This document shows positions 18,528 through 28,516 of a DNA stretch of 55,225 nucleotides, in pieces (positions within the stretch are counted from its first letter, which is position 1; each line of letters starts with the position of its first letter). The notes beneath the pieces are model-generated. The model saw nothing but the letters and a program-made list of their open reading frames with translations. It made no database searches and had not been told where the DNA came from. Origin of the DNA: Chitinophagaceae bacterium (GTDB taxonomy: Bacteria; Bacteroidota; Bacteroidia; Chitinophagales; Chitinophagaceae); assembly GCA_947447465.1 (NCBI GenBank), contig CANFKE010000030.1, positions 1 to 55,225 on the forward strand, written 5' to 3'. A program made the translations under genes and the position numbers.

Positions 18528-21167
18528 TTATTGCGAAAATTCTATTCTGAACTCTGTTCCGTGATTTACTTTGCTCTTCACACTTATCCTGCCTCCTAGC
18601 GTTTCTACCTGTGTCTTTACCATGAACAATCCCATACCCTTTCCTTCCGCTACATGCGAATTGAATCGTTTATATAGTCCGAATAGCATGTTCCCGTTCT
18701 TCTCCATATCAATACCCAAGCCATTGTCATTAAAAGTCAGAATAATTCCTCCTTTCACTTTTGTACTTCGTATCTCTATTACCGGCACTATTCCGGGCCG
18801 CTTGTATTTGATGCTGTTAGAGATCAGGTTATAGAATATGCTGTGAAGATAGCTCTTCAGTGTTATCATTTCATCTATTTCAGAAAAGTCATACTTTATC
18901 TGGAACATCTCATTTTCACTGACACCCGCTATAGTGTACTTAATATCATTGACAAGGTTAGAAAAATGAACCTTCTCCTTGTTCTCATTCAATCCATGTT
19001 TTAGCTGCAAGATCCTGTTAAGGTCTGTGATCACAGTATCCAGTTTCTTGGCTGAATCGAACAACCCCTTCAAAAACTCTTCTTTCTCTTCTTCCTCCTC
19101 AATATACCCTTCCTTCAGCGCATCCGAAATACCAAGTATATTGGCAACAGGTGCTCTTAGATTATGTGAAATAATGTAGGCGAACTGCTCCAGATCTTTA
19201 TTTCTCTGTATCAACTCTGTCGTAATCTTCTTTTCCTGTAGCTCCGATGTTTTGCGCTCTGTTATATCTCTCAATGACATGATCACACCTAATATGTGCT
19301 CATCATCACTGCGAACAGGATGAAAATGCGCATAGTACCACTTATCCACTCCGGTCTCATCAGGATAACTTACCTCATAATTGATATTGGCTCCTAGCAG
19401 TGCTTCGCGCAACGACTTTCGAACCACCGCAAGAGTAGCGTCTGTGAAGTAATCTATCGCATATTCTCCTTCAGCTAATGGCTTATCCAGATGTTCTGTA
19501 GAAAAACGGTTTGCTGGTTTATTGAAAGATACGATCTTCAATTCTGTATCTAGCAGAACATAAGCCGTGTGAGCATTTTCAAATATACTCCTCAGGTTTG
19601 CTTCAGACTTCTGCAATTGCAATCTTGCATTGCGTCGTTCAGTAATATCCTGTACAGTACCGGTCAATTTAGATGGCGCTCCGGTCGTCGGATCGAACTG
19701 TAATTCACCCAACTCACTTACCAAGCGCTCTACTCCGTTTCTGAGTATGATTCGAAACTCCGCATGATACGCCCCACCATTTTCAACTGCATGAGCATAT
19801 GCTTCATCCAGTAAATGATGATCTTCAGTATGTACGATCGTTAAAAACAATTCAGGTGTAATATCTTCGACCGGGTGATCCACACCAAATATTCTGTAGG
19901 TCTCCTCACTCCATCTTATTGTGCCACCATTGATAAGGTCTATTTCCCAACTACCAATATGTGCGATACGCTGTGAATTGAGCAACCTGGCCTCACTTTC
20001 TTTCAATCGGGATATGCTGCTCAGCCTGTCAGAAATATCCTCTGATAAGATCAGTTTAGAGGCTTTCCCATCTACCAATATTTCTGTAGATGTGATTGCC
20101 ACGAGTATGCTTTCACCGTCCTTTTTGGTTATCTTCCAGATACCTTTCTGATTGGTATTTGACGCCAATGTAGCACCGCCGATATTCAGTAAGATCGATT
20201 CCGAATCAGGTATTTGTTGATGCACTGACGGCAAGACCAGATCTCCCTTATCATACCCATGTAATTGAAGCGCCGCCGAGTTTACATCTATGATCCTCCT
20301 GCTCTCAAGATCAATTACGGTTAATGGGCATGGGTTATTCTCAAATAAATTAAAATACTTCTCCTCATTCTCTACCGATCTCTTCTCAGCTTGTACCTGA
20401 TCAGACATGTCCCGCAATACACCATTCATTCTCACCACATTAAAGTCTGCATCTCTGGTCACAAATATTTCTGCTTGTATATACCTTATAGACCCCGATC
20501 TATCCAGCACCCGGAAGGCATACTTCTTCTTATCATGATTTTTTACTGCCTCGTCAAGTACAAACTTGGTTGGTTCAAGGTCCTCAGGATGTACTTGCTT
20601 GAAAAAATTATCCCAGGAGGGCTGTACTTCACCCGGCTCATACCCAAGTATCCGATAATTCTCATCCGACCACCAGGTCGTTTGCTGATCTACCTCGATC
20701 TTCCAACTACCAAAACGGGCTATTCGCTCCGCCTCCTTCATAAATGCCTCTCTCGGCAAAATGTCATTGAGAATTTGTTCGCGAGATTCGCTGAGATTAT
20801 ACTTTTCTATTGCCTGCAGTATCGCTCCCGGCAATTTTTCCAATCTTTCTTTTAATACAAAGTTGAAACTACCGGCCTTCATCAGACTCACAGCATACTC
20901 TTCACTTATGGGATTGGTGATGATAATGTAAGGTATGTTTTTACCCGCAGCCCTTATTGTTTTGATGACCCCTGTTATACCTTCTTGTTCATTAAAATTT
21001 CCCGATAGTATAACATCATGTTTATCAGATGCTAACGCCTCTTGAAAACCCGTATGAGCCTGTACATGAGAAACATTATATCCTATTTCGGATGATTCAA
21101 ATACTGTTTTAAGCCTGTTCGCACGCAACTCATCCTCCTCTAACAACAGTAAACGTAACTTACTCAT
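18528..21167 (-). CDS. Multi-PAS histidine kinase with degenerate N-terminal receiver
   Basis: 879 residues, no clear membrane segments, probably cytoplasmic. Order: receiver-like domain (1-125), PAS (about 145-265), PAS (275-385), PAS (400-515), PAS (525-640), HisKA with His668 (IISHNLRAPVANILG), HATPase with the N box (IFYNLISNSIKYKRP), DNGLGID and GKGMGLFMVK. In the receiver the phospho-acceptor position reads VILSGNFNEQEG, where the usual Asp is Gly56, so it cannot be phosphorylated there; the acidic pocket (Glu10, Glu11, Asp12) is kept. It is followed by a single-domain regulator and preceded by a hybrid kinase on the same strand, and has its own -7 element. Confidence 0.92.
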   Translation of the reverse strand: MSKLRLLLLEEDELRANRLKTVFESSEIGYNVSHVQAHTGFQEALASDKHDVILSGNFNEQEGITGVIKTIRAAGKNIPYIIITNPISEEYAVSLMKAGSFNFVLKERLEKLPGAILQAIEKYNLSESREQILNDILPREAFMKEAERIARFGSWKIEVDQQTTWWSDENYRILGYEPGEVQPSWDNFFKQVHPEDLEPTKFVLDEAVKNHDKKKYAFRVLDRSGSIRYIQAEIFVTRDADFNVVRMNGVLRDMSDQVQAEKRSVENEEKYFNLFENNPCPLTVIDLESRRIIDVNSAALQLHGYDKGDLVLPSVHQQIPDSESILLNIGGATLASNTNQKGIWKITKKDGESILVAITSTEILVDGKASKLILSEDISDRLSSISRLKESEARLLNSQRIAHIGSWEIDLINGGTIRWSEETYRIFGVDHPVEDITPELFLTIVHTEDHHLLDEAYAHAVENGGAYHAEFRIILRNGVERLVSELGELQFDPTTGAPSKLTGTVQDITERRNARLQLQKSEANLRSIFENAHTAYVLLDTELKIVSFNKPANRFSTEHLDKPLAEGEYAIDYFTDATLAVVRKSLREALLGANINYEVSYPDETGVDKWYYAHFHPVRSDDEHILGVIMSLRDITERKTSELQEKKITTELIQRNKDLEQFAYIISHNLRAPVANILGISDALKEGYIEEEEEKEEFLKGLFDSAKKLDTVITDLNRILQLKHGLNENKEKVHFSNLVNDIKYTIAGVSENEMFQIKYDFSEIDEMITLKSYLHSIFYNLISNSIKYKRPGIVPVIEIRSTKVKGGIILTFNDNGLGIDMEKNGNMLFGLYKRFNSHVAEGKGMGLFMVKTQVETLGGRISVKSKVNHGTEFRIEFSQ

Positions 21168-21215
21168 AATTAGAAATCCTTGTTAGAATATGTACTCAAA
21201 AAATGCCCTCGCTAG

Positions 21216-21223
21216 CAAATATA
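21216..21223 (-). promoter_or_regulatory. -7 element (TATATTTG) for the PAS kinase
   Basis: Exact TAnnTTTG on the minus strand, 48 bases before the ATG at 21167, in the 136-base gap after the hybrid kinase gene. Confidence 0.45.
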
Positions 21224-21303
21224 ATTAATTCGCTTTACCAAGTTACTTTCTTATTTGCAAAAATCAACATATTCAAAACAATAAAATTCACTGTTTTACT
21301 CAA

Positions 21304-24300
21304 TTATACCGACAGTTGCTTGTATTCCTCTATGATCTCTCTCATAGACTGTCTGGCCATCAACACCATCTTGTTGATCATACTTATAGTATCTTTTGTT
21401 ACCTCCTTCCTGTGAAGATTGGCTTCTATAGTATCTAACAAATGAAATAGTGCATCTGCCCCTATGATACCAACCGAATTTTTAAGATTATGTACCAACG
21501 ATTGGATGTTATCCATTTTATTCACTGCCATATCATTCTCCAATGCATCCAGCAGTGGCGGCGTCTTACTTAAATAAATTTCCAATATATCCTTTATCGC
21601 ATTCAGATCACCACCCACAGCATTCCGCAAATAATTGATATTGGTGACTTTTTTGTCAATAATTGGTTCTTTCTTAGGCAACAGGTCCCACATCTTCTGA
21701 TTGAGCTCTGCCGGATTAAATGGCTTGGATATATAATCATTCATACCCACTTTCACACAGTTATCTCGTTCACCCTGCATTACAGATGCGGTCATAGCCA
21801 TGATAGGGGTATTGCACTTCAGTTCTTTCCTTATTTTACTCGCGGTCTGTACACCGTTCATTTCAGGCATTTGTATGTCCATAAGTATCAGATCATAGCT
21901 ATTATTAGCTACCATCTCAATAGCCTTAGCCCCTCTGTCGGCAATAGACATTTTTGCACCCCATTTCTCTATGGTGTACTTCGCCACACGTTGGTTCATC
22001 ACATTATCCTCTACCAGCAATATATGATACCCCTCTAGCGAATGCATTACCACTTCCTTGGCCTTCGTATCCTCTTGATTTTCAGCAGCCTTGGTCAACT
22101 TAAAGTTGAATGTGAATGTGAATGTTGTACCCTGACCTTCTCTGCTGATGACCTTTATCTCTCCACCCTGCTGCTCTATAAGTTGCTTAGCTATGGTCAA
22201 TCCCAAACCTGTGCCACCATACTTTCTTGTCGTATCACTTTCTGCCTGTGTAAAGCTCTCAAATATCGCATGTACCTTGTTCTGAGGAATGCCGATACCC
22301 GTATCTGCAACAATAAATTCCAGATTCATACCATCAGCTCTGTTTTCTTTGATCCTCACCTGAATGCTGATACTTCCCCTTTCGGTGAACTTGAGCGCAT
22401 TATCTGCAAGATTCAATAACACCTGATTTAGCCTCACCGGATCTGCAACTAACAGGTCTGGTATCTGACTATCTATCTGTGAAATGAGCTGAATGCCTTT
22501 TTTATCAGCACCTGCCTTCAACGCAAATATCACCCCATTGACCAGATTTTTCAATGCAAAATCTGTCTCTTCAAATATCAATTTGCCCGATTGTATCTTA
22601 GTAACATCAAGTATATCATTGATGATACGGATCATATTTACTGAGGACTCTTTGATACCATCCACAAACTCCTGTTGCTCAGGAGTTAATTGTGTAGTAT
22701 TCAGCAGATTCACCATGCCTACTACACCATTCATTGGCGTTCTTATCTCATGGCTCATCTTACCCAAAAAGGTCTGCTGCATGTCTTTGGCTTCTGTCGC
22801 CAGTCGCGCAGCCTCTTGCATCGCCTCTTGGGTTTTCAAACGCTCAGTAATATCATAAAGAGCAAATCGGTATCCTATTATGTTATTGTTCTTGGTGATC
22901 AGTGTCGCTACCTGTTCTATCCACAAGCGCTCCCCTGTCCGGATAATGATAGGCAACAGGAACGTTGTTTCTTCTATTTTATCCTGTAATTGCTTGTTGT
23001 AAAAAGCAATTGCTTTTTTACGCCACTCCCCGTCATAGATGGATGCGAACAACTTACCCAGCAGATCTCGGTTACTATAACCTATCGTCTTCTTTAATCG
23101 GCTGCTCACAAATGTGAAACGTCCCTGCGTATCTGCGGTAAAAAGCATTTGTGCCGACTCCTCTATCAGATTGCGGTACATTGCCTCACTCTCTTCCAAA
23201 GCCTCATTGGCTTTTTTCAACTTAGTAATATCTATAAGTATGGCCTTCGTACTCGCTACATTGCCACGCTCATCATATACAGCTGTAAAATTTGCCGAAA
23301 CAATGATCTCCACCCCTTCCCTGCTTTTAATGGTAAGGTGCATATCACGCAATGAACCATTTTTTTCAAATAGTAATTGACTATCTGCATAGGCTCGGGC
23401 TGAGTCTTCCGACAAGATGCTTTTCAATGCCATACGCCCCACTACTTCCTCTCTTGTGTAGCCAAGCCATATTAATTCGGTATCGTTGATCTCGGTAAAA
23501 TAACCACGGCTATCTGTTACATGATATCCGAAGGGTACATTACCGTAATGATCAACATGGGTATTTATCCCCGTATTCTTAACCTGACGATTCGGTAAAC
23601 TTGTCGCAGTAATGTCCTGTAATGTTCCATACAACCCCACTAACTCTTGATCACTATCCAATCGTTTTCTGATGATCGCTTTTACAGGTTTTTCAAGACC
23701 TCTCTTCGTTACCACTTGAAATTCAAGTATCTCTGTATTTGTCTGCCTGGAAGGTTTGGTTACAGCACGATCTACTTTCATGGTCAATACGCGGTCCTTC
23801 CCTTTCTTGGTCACCTTCCGTAGATCTTCCGCTTCCTCTGCGGCCGTATTGCCGGATATCCTGTCAAATGCAGCTTTTACTTTCTGCTTATCTGCAGGCG
23901 AAACAAAATTCAATATGGTCCTGTCTGTAGTATATCTGTCTTCTTCACTTATTTCCAGAAGGGTGTACATGCCATTACTCCAGGTAGTATCATGAGTATG
24001 GATATTCATTTCCCAACTTCCCGACTTCGATAATGCTTCTGCCTGTGTCAATTGTTCACTGAGCAATACACGTGTAGTAAAATCGATCTCATCAGCTGCT
24101 GCTGGCGTCGGAGTATTTGAAAGCGGCTTGTCTGTTTCTCTTTTTGATCGCCTCAATTCCAGTAACGTCACCACTGATTGTGCCAGCGTTCGGAATGCAG
24201 ATCTTTGGACTTCAGTGAGTTTATGTGGGTTAGGAGACATTATCGATAATGTTCCTAACCGATATCCTTCTTTATTGATAAGTGGAATACCTGCATAATA

Positions 24301-24633
24301 GCTGATTCGCTTTGCCCCTGTTACCAATGGATTTTTTGCAAATCGGCTGTCGCCCAGCGGATTAGTTACCTCAAATAGTTCATCATCAAGTATGGTATAA
24401 CGGCAAAAAGACTGATCTCGAGAAAGTTCTTGCATATCAAGACCCACCCGTGATTTGATCCACTGGACATTATCATCTATAAAGCTGATGAGGGCGATCG
24501 GCGTATTGCAAACTCGAGCCGTCAATTGAGTGATATTATCAAAATCCGGCTCAGGTAATGTATCTAATATATCATAAGACCTTAAAGCTGCTATTCTACC
24601 TTCCTCATGCCTCGATAAGGGCAATTCATCCAT
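21304..24633 (-). CDS. Hybrid histidine kinase: GAF, PAS, HisKA, HATPase, REC, HPt
   Basis: About 1109 residues, no membrane segments, so a cytoplasmic sensor. GAF domain (about 10-170, with SFCRYTIL), PAS domains (about 210-350, 360-475 and 485-600), HisKA His628 (KMSHEIRTPMNG), HATPase (DTGIGIPQNK, GGTGLGLTIAKQL), receiver Asp919 (ILMDIQMPEMNG) and a C-terminal HPt with His1048 (LVHNLKNSVGIIG). All phosphorelay residues are present, so an internal His-Asp-His relay is expected, ending in a transfer to a separate regulator such as 18046-18456. The frame opens at GTG 24639; the ATG two codons on (24633) is preferred. Confidence 0.93.
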   Translation of the reverse strand: MDELPLSRHEEGRIAALRSYDILDTLPEPDFDNITQLTARVCNTPIALISFIDDNVQWIKSRVGLDMQELSRDQSFCRYTILDDELFEVTNPLGDSRFAKNPLVTGAKRISYYAGIPLINKEGYRLGTLSIMSPNPHKLTEVQRSAFRTLAQSVVTLLELRRSKRETDKPLSNTPTPAAADEIDFTTRVLLSEQLTQAEALSKSGSWEMNIHTHDTTWSNGMYTLLEISEEDRYTTDRTILNFVSPADKQKVKAAFDRISGNTAAEEAEDLRKVTKKGKDRVLTMKVDRAVTKPSRQTNTEILEFQVVTKRGLEKPVKAIIRKRLDSDQELVGLYGTLQDITATSLPNRQVKNTGINTHVDHYGNVPFGYHVTDSRGYFTEINDTELIWLGYTREEVVGRMALKSILSEDSARAYADSQLLFEKNGSLRDMHLTIKSREGVEIIVSANFTAVYDERGNVASTKAILIDITKLKKANEALEESEAMYRNLIEESAQMLFTADTQGRFTFVSSRLKKTIGYSNRDLLGKLFASIYDGEWRKKAIAFYNKQLQDKIEETTFLLPIIIRTGERLWIEQVATLITKNNNIIGYRFALYDITERLKTQEAMQEAARLATEAKDMQQTFLGKMSHEIRTPMNGVVGMVNLLNTTQLTPEQQEFVDGIKESSVNMIRIINDILDVTKIQSGKLIFEETDFALKNLVNGVIFALKAGADKKGIQLISQIDSQIPDLLVADPVRLNQVLLNLADNALKFTERGSISIQVRIKENRADGMNLEFIVADTGIGIPQNKVHAIFESFTQAESDTTRKYGGTGLGLTIAKQLIEQQGGEIKVISREGQGTTFTFTFNFKLTKAAENQEDTKAKEVVMHSLEGYHILLVEDNVMNQRVAKYTIEKWGAKMSIADRGAKAIEMVANNSYDLILMDIQMPEMNGVQTASKIRKELKCNTPIMAMTASVMQGERDNCVKVGMNDYISKPFNPAELNQKMWDLLPKKEPIIDKKVTNINYLRNAVGGDLNAIKDILEIYLSKTPPLLDALENDMAVNKMDNIQSLVHNLKNSVGIIGADALFHLLDTIEANLHRKEVTKDTISMINKMVLMARQSMREIIEEYKQLSV

Positions 24634-24774
24634 ATGCACTACCTATTGATAAAATAATTTTTAGCAATATTAATAAACAGCAATGAGATTAAGCCCATAT
24701 GTGACGCTCATCACTGTTAATGTCATAAACATATAGACATTTTCATCTTCTTGTTATTTATAATAGCTTTCTGT

Positions 24775-26544
24775 TTACAAACTTGTGGTAGTTTGCTCTA
24801 CTGCAGTGTAGAGATTATGGTAGGCCCCCTGCATGGTTATCAGCTCATCATGGCTGCCTCTTTCGGTGATAACGCCATGATCCATTACTATGATCTCGTC
24901 TGCCTTACGTATGGTAGAAAGTCGGTGAGCGATCACTATAGACGTGCGCCCATTGATCAGTGTATCAATAGCATGTTGTATCAATTGTTCACTTTCACTG
25001 TCAACAGATGATGTTGCCTCATCTAGTATCAATATGGAAGGATTATACAATAAGGCTCTTGCAAATGATAGCAACTGGCGCTGTCCCTGCGAAAGCGTAT
25101 TGCCTCGCTCCATTATATCAAAATGATACCCTCCAGGCAAACGCATGATAAAGTCGTGTATGCCTAGGATTTTCGCTACTTCCTCTACCTTACCTACAGG
25201 TATGTCTGTATTGCGGAGCGTAATATTATCATAGATAGTACCCGAAAACAAAAACACATCCTGCAGCACTATGCCCACATGCTGGCGAAGGTTGTAAATA
25301 TCATATTCATGCAGGTTGATACCATCTATCAAAATCTCTCCGCTGCTTATTTCATATTGCCTGTTCAGGATGCTGATCAATGAAGATTTGCCTGCGCCTG
25401 TATGCCCAACCACCGCCATGGTCTTGCCTGCATCCAACCTAAAAGAAACACCTTTTAACACCGGCACTCCTTCCTTATAGCTAAACTCAACATCCTTAAA
25501 TATTACTTCACCTCTTATGGTCGCAGGCTGCAGAGTGCCATTATGCTGCATGTTCTCCTGACTATCCAATACCCCGAATACACGCTCTCCGGCTATCACG
25601 CCCATCTGCAGCACATTGAATTTATCGGCCAACATACGCAACGGACGAAACAGCAGGTTGATATACATCACAAAGGCTATGATCACCCCCATACTCGCAC
25701 CATGATGCAAATATCTTACCGCTCCATACCATACCAGCAGCCCCAGCGACAATGCCAATATTATTTCCACAACAGGAAAAAAAACAGAATAAGCAAAGAT
25801 GCCTTTGATATTGGCATTACGGTGCTCTTTATTGATCTCTTTGAATTTGTTCATCTCACGCTGCTCAGCCGCAAACACCTGCACTATATACATACCCGTA
25901 AGATGTTCCTGCACAAAGGCATTGAGCGCTGCAACCGCATTACGCACCCGCTGAAATGATTTATTGACACTCTCCTTAAAGATATAGGTAGCCACGATCA
26001 GTATGGGAAATACTGCAAGACATACCAACGTCAGTCGCCAGTCTGTAAACAACATTACTGTGATGATAGACAAGATCGTCATCACATCAGCAGCTATAGA
26101 TATGATACCTTCAGAGAACACATCATTCACAGATTCCAGATCATTTACTGTTCGCGTGGTCAACATGCCTATCGCATTCTTATCGTAGTAGGCAATATTC
26201 TGAAACAATATCTTTTTGAATACAGCCTTACGAATATCATTCACCACAGTTTGCCCCAGCCAGTTGATCCTGTACATGAACCAGAACCTTACAAAACTCT
26301 CCACCATCAATATGCCCAACTGTAACACGCTTATCCTGATCAGCGCATCCAGCATATGACCCTTTATATAATGATCTACCGAAAACTGTATAAGATAAGG
26401 TCTCAACGGAGATACCATTGCCAGACTTATAGACAAGAACAAAGAAAACAGCAATGTTTTCTTATACGGTGCCGTATAAGAAAACAACCTCCGCAACAAA
26501 TGCAGATCTATCAACTTCTTCTTGGGTTCTGTCTTCTTACTCAT
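24775..26544 (-). CDS. ABC exporter, fused permease and ATPase (MsbA/MdlB-like)
   Basis: 589-residue half-transporter working as a dimer to export lipids or drugs. The N-terminal six-helix membrane domain (about 20-315) is followed by an ATPase with Walker A (GHTGAGKSSL), Q-loop (VLQDVFLFSG), signature LSQGQRQLLSFARAL, Walker B (ILILDEATSSVD) and H-loop (IVIAHRLSTI). It starts seven bases after the prfB stop, so it is expected to be co-transcribed with the release factor gene. No specific substrate can be named. Confidence 0.95.
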   Translation of the reverse strand: MSKKTEPKKKLIDLHLLRRLFSYTAPYKKTLLFSLFLSISLAMVSPLRPYLIQFSVDHYIKGHMLDALIRISVLQLGILMVESFVRFWFMYRINWLGQTVVNDIRKAVFKKILFQNIAYYDKNAIGMLTTRTVNDLESVNDVFSEGIISIAADVMTILSIITVMLFTDWRLTLVCLAVFPILIVATYIFKESVNKSFQRVRNAVAALNAFVQEHLTGMYIVQVFAAEQREMNKFKEINKEHRNANIKGIFAYSVFFPVVEIILALSLGLLVWYGAVRYLHHGASMGVIIAFVMYINLLFRPLRMLADKFNVLQMGVIAGERVFGVLDSQENMQHNGTLQPATIRGEVIFKDVEFSYKEGVPVLKGVSFRLDAGKTMAVVGHTGAGKSSLISILNRQYEISSGEILIDGINLHEYDIYNLRQHVGIVLQDVFLFSGTIYDNITLRNTDIPVGKVEEVAKILGIHDFIMRLPGGYHFDIMERGNTLSQGQRQLLSFARALLYNPSILILDEATSSVDSESEQLIQHAIDTLINGRTSIVIAHRLSTIRKADEIIVMDHGVITERGSHDELITMQGAYHNLYTAVEQTTTSL

Positions 26545-26551
26545 CAGTTCT

Positions 26552-27640
26552 TTACGCTTCCTCTTTAGCCTGCATCAAATACGCCTTGATAAAATCATCT
26601 ATCTCTCCATCCATCACCGGTCCCACATTACCTACTTCATAGTCTGTACGGTGGTCTTTGATCATTTTATACGGGTGGAACACATACGAACGTATCTGCG
26701 ACCCCCACTCTATCTTTTTCTTATTGGCATTGTTGGCATTCAGCACTTCCTGGCGCTTGCGAAGCTCTTCTTCATACAAGCGGCTCTTCAGCATTGTCAT
26801 TGCCTTTTCTCGGTTCTCACCCTGTGTACGAGCTATCTGGCACTCTACAATGATGCCACTCGGTATGTGCTTCAATCGTACCGCCGTTTCCACCTTGTTC
26901 ACGTTCTGTCCGCCCGATCCACCAGATCTGAAGAATGCCCACTCCACATCTGCCGGACTTACATTGATCTCTATCGTATCATCTATCACAGGATAAACGT
27001 AAACCGATGCGAACGATGTATGCCTTCTTGCATTACTATCAAACGGAGATATACGCACCAACCTATGCACACCGCTCTCTGCTTTCAATAATCCATAGGC
27101 AAACTCACCGTCAAATTCCAGTGTGGCCTGCTTGATACCGGCACCATCACCATACTGTACATCTACCTCCAGCACCTTCCAGCCTTGCTTCTCGCCATAC
27201 ATACGATACATGCGCATCAGCATTTCTGCCCAGTCCTGGCTCTCTGTTCCGCCTGCACCACTGTTGATAACGACCATACAGGTCATTTCATCCTCCGGCT
27301 TATCCAGCGTACTCTTGAATTCCAGTTCATCTATAGCTTTCAGTGCATTGGCATAGGCGTCTTTCATCTCCTCTTCGGTAGCCTCGCCTTCCTTCCAGAA
27401 GTCAAATAATACCGCACAATCCTCTATCTGGGCATTCACCTTATCATACAGGTCGGTCCAGTATTTATTGATCTTAATTTCTTTTAGAATACCTGTAGCT
27501 CGTGTATTGTCATCCCAAAAACCGGGAGACAAGGTCATCTGCCTGTCATTCTCCTGCTTGATAAGCCTGTCTTCTATGCGTAAAAAACGATGCAGATGCG
27601 TTATTCGCGCCTGCATATCTTTCAGTTGTTCCTGTGTCAT
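26552..27640 (-). CDS. prfB: Peptide chain release factor 2, no frameshift site
   Basis: Recognises UGA and UAA stop codons and releases the peptide. 362 residues, with the RF2-specific SPF tripeptide (198-200, RISPFDSN) and the universal GGQ (243-245). Many bacteria regulate prfB by +1 frameshifting at an early in-frame UGA after CUU; here the whole gene reads in one frame and the corresponding codons are CGT TTT TTA CGC ATA GAA, so that autoregulation is absent. A TACATTTG element only nine bases before the ATG implies a very short leader. It leads a two-gene unit with the ABC exporter. Confidence 0.96.
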   Translation of the reverse strand: MTQEQLKDMQARITHLHRFLRIEDRLIKQENDRQMTLSPGFWDDNTRATGILKEIKINKYWTDLYDKVNAQIEDCAVLFDFWKEGEATEEEMKDAYANALKAIDELEFKSTLDKPEDEMTCMVVINSGAGGTESQDWAEMLMRMYRMYGEKQGWKVLEVDVQYGDGAGIKQATLEFDGEFAYGLLKAESGVHRLVRISPFDSNARRHTSFASVYVYPVIDDTIEINVSPADVEWAFFRSGGSGGQNVNKVETAVRLKHIPSGIIVECQIARTQGENREKAMTMLKSRLYEEELRKRQEVLNANNANKKKIEWGSQIRSYVFHPYKMIKDHRTDYEVGNVGPVMDGEIDDFIKAYLMQAKEEA

Positions 27641-27648
27641 TGCTATTG

Positions 27649-27656
27649 CAAATGTA
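27649..27656 (-). promoter_or_regulatory. -7 element (TACATTTG) close to the prfB start
   Basis: Exact TAnnTTTG on the minus strand, with only eight bases between it and the prfB ATG. The transcript would begin at or next to the start codon. Confidence 0.5.
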
Positions 27657-27793
27657 AGTGAATACCTATTATGTTACTGTCAGCCTTCTTGGCCACTATG
27701 GCTGGTTCTTACCCCTATTTATGATACCGATAACATTATTCTTATCGGATATCAGAGAAATATCCGGATCTGCCCGACCTGCCCTTAAAACAC

Positions 27794-27820
27794 AAAAAAA
27801 CGGGCGGCATAGCCACCCGT
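27794..27820 (-). terminator. Terminator for the DUF6580 gene
   Basis: Read on the minus strand: acgggtggc, a three-base loop, gccgcccgt with one G-U pair, then seven T. It lies 22 bases past the stop of the 27842-28396 gene. Confidence 0.85.
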
Positions 27821-27841
27821 CAAATATTGTTTCATTCCTGA

Positions 27842-28396
27842 TTACGCCTCAGCTTTCTTCAGCTTATTGATAAATAACCTCTGCGCAAGGAAAAAGCCTC
27901 CAAACAGCAACACACCGCCTATCATATCACCGGCTATCGTGTTCCTGAAGAAAGGTATCGCATCTATATAGGTCTTGCTCAATCCTGCAAAGCTGTAGCC
28001 ATTATACCCCGACATAAAATATCCGAAGTTGGAAACAAGGAAGAACATACCTGACGCACCAAATACATAGGCCAAAATACTTGCCGGCTTTGGCTGCTTC
28101 ATAGCAACACCTAGCAAGGTTGCTCCCGCTAATGCGGCATAGTTGAAGAACTGACCTGGATAAAATCCCGGTGTGTTGGTAAATAACTGAAAATAAGTAT
28201 CGGCGATGAACTGTCCTGCCAATGGCACCATAAAGGCCAATACTCTCCTGTCCTTGATCACTGCACCGCTAAAAAGACCAAGTGCTGCCATAGGAACGAA
28301 GTTATAGAAATGCATATTGGCATTCACTATACGCAATATGGTAGCAGTGACTACCAGCGTTATTGCTATTATACTATTGATATCGGTACGTTTCAT
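27842..28396 (-). CDS. DUF6580 family integral membrane protein
   Basis: 184 residues with about five hydrophobic helices, starting MKRTDINSIIAITLVVTATILRI. The segments NFVPMAALGLFSGAVI and FNYAALAGATLLGV resemble the substrate-binding S-component fold of ECF-type transporters, to which DUF6580 proteins have been compared; no energising partner lies nearby. It carries its own -7 element (17 bases upstream) and terminator, so it is a single-gene unit. Family recognised by appearance from memory, function unknown. Confidence 0.75.
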   Translation of the reverse strand: MKRTDINSIIAITLVVTATILRIVNANMHFYNFVPMAALGLFSGAVIKDRRVLAFMVPLAGQFIADTYFQLFTNTPGFYPGQFFNYAALAGATLLGVAMKQPKPASILAYVFGASGMFFLVSNFGYFMSGYNGYSFAGLSKTYIDAIPFFRNTIAGDMIGGVLLFGGFFLAQRLFINKLKKAEA

Positions 28397-28413
28397 TCTT
28401 GTGATTGTTGCAA

Positions 28414-28421
28414 CAAAAATA
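28414..28421 (-). promoter_or_regulatory. -7 element (TATTTTTG) for the DUF6580 gene
   Basis: Exact TAnnTTTG on the minus strand, 17 bases before the start at 28396. Confidence 0.45.
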
Positions 28422-28516
28422 CATAACTATAGCTAAATAAAAAGCAGACACAACATTATTAGTAGATATAAGCTATTTCTCACTCTTATTACCTGCTTTC
28501 TGCTCTATAATACCTG

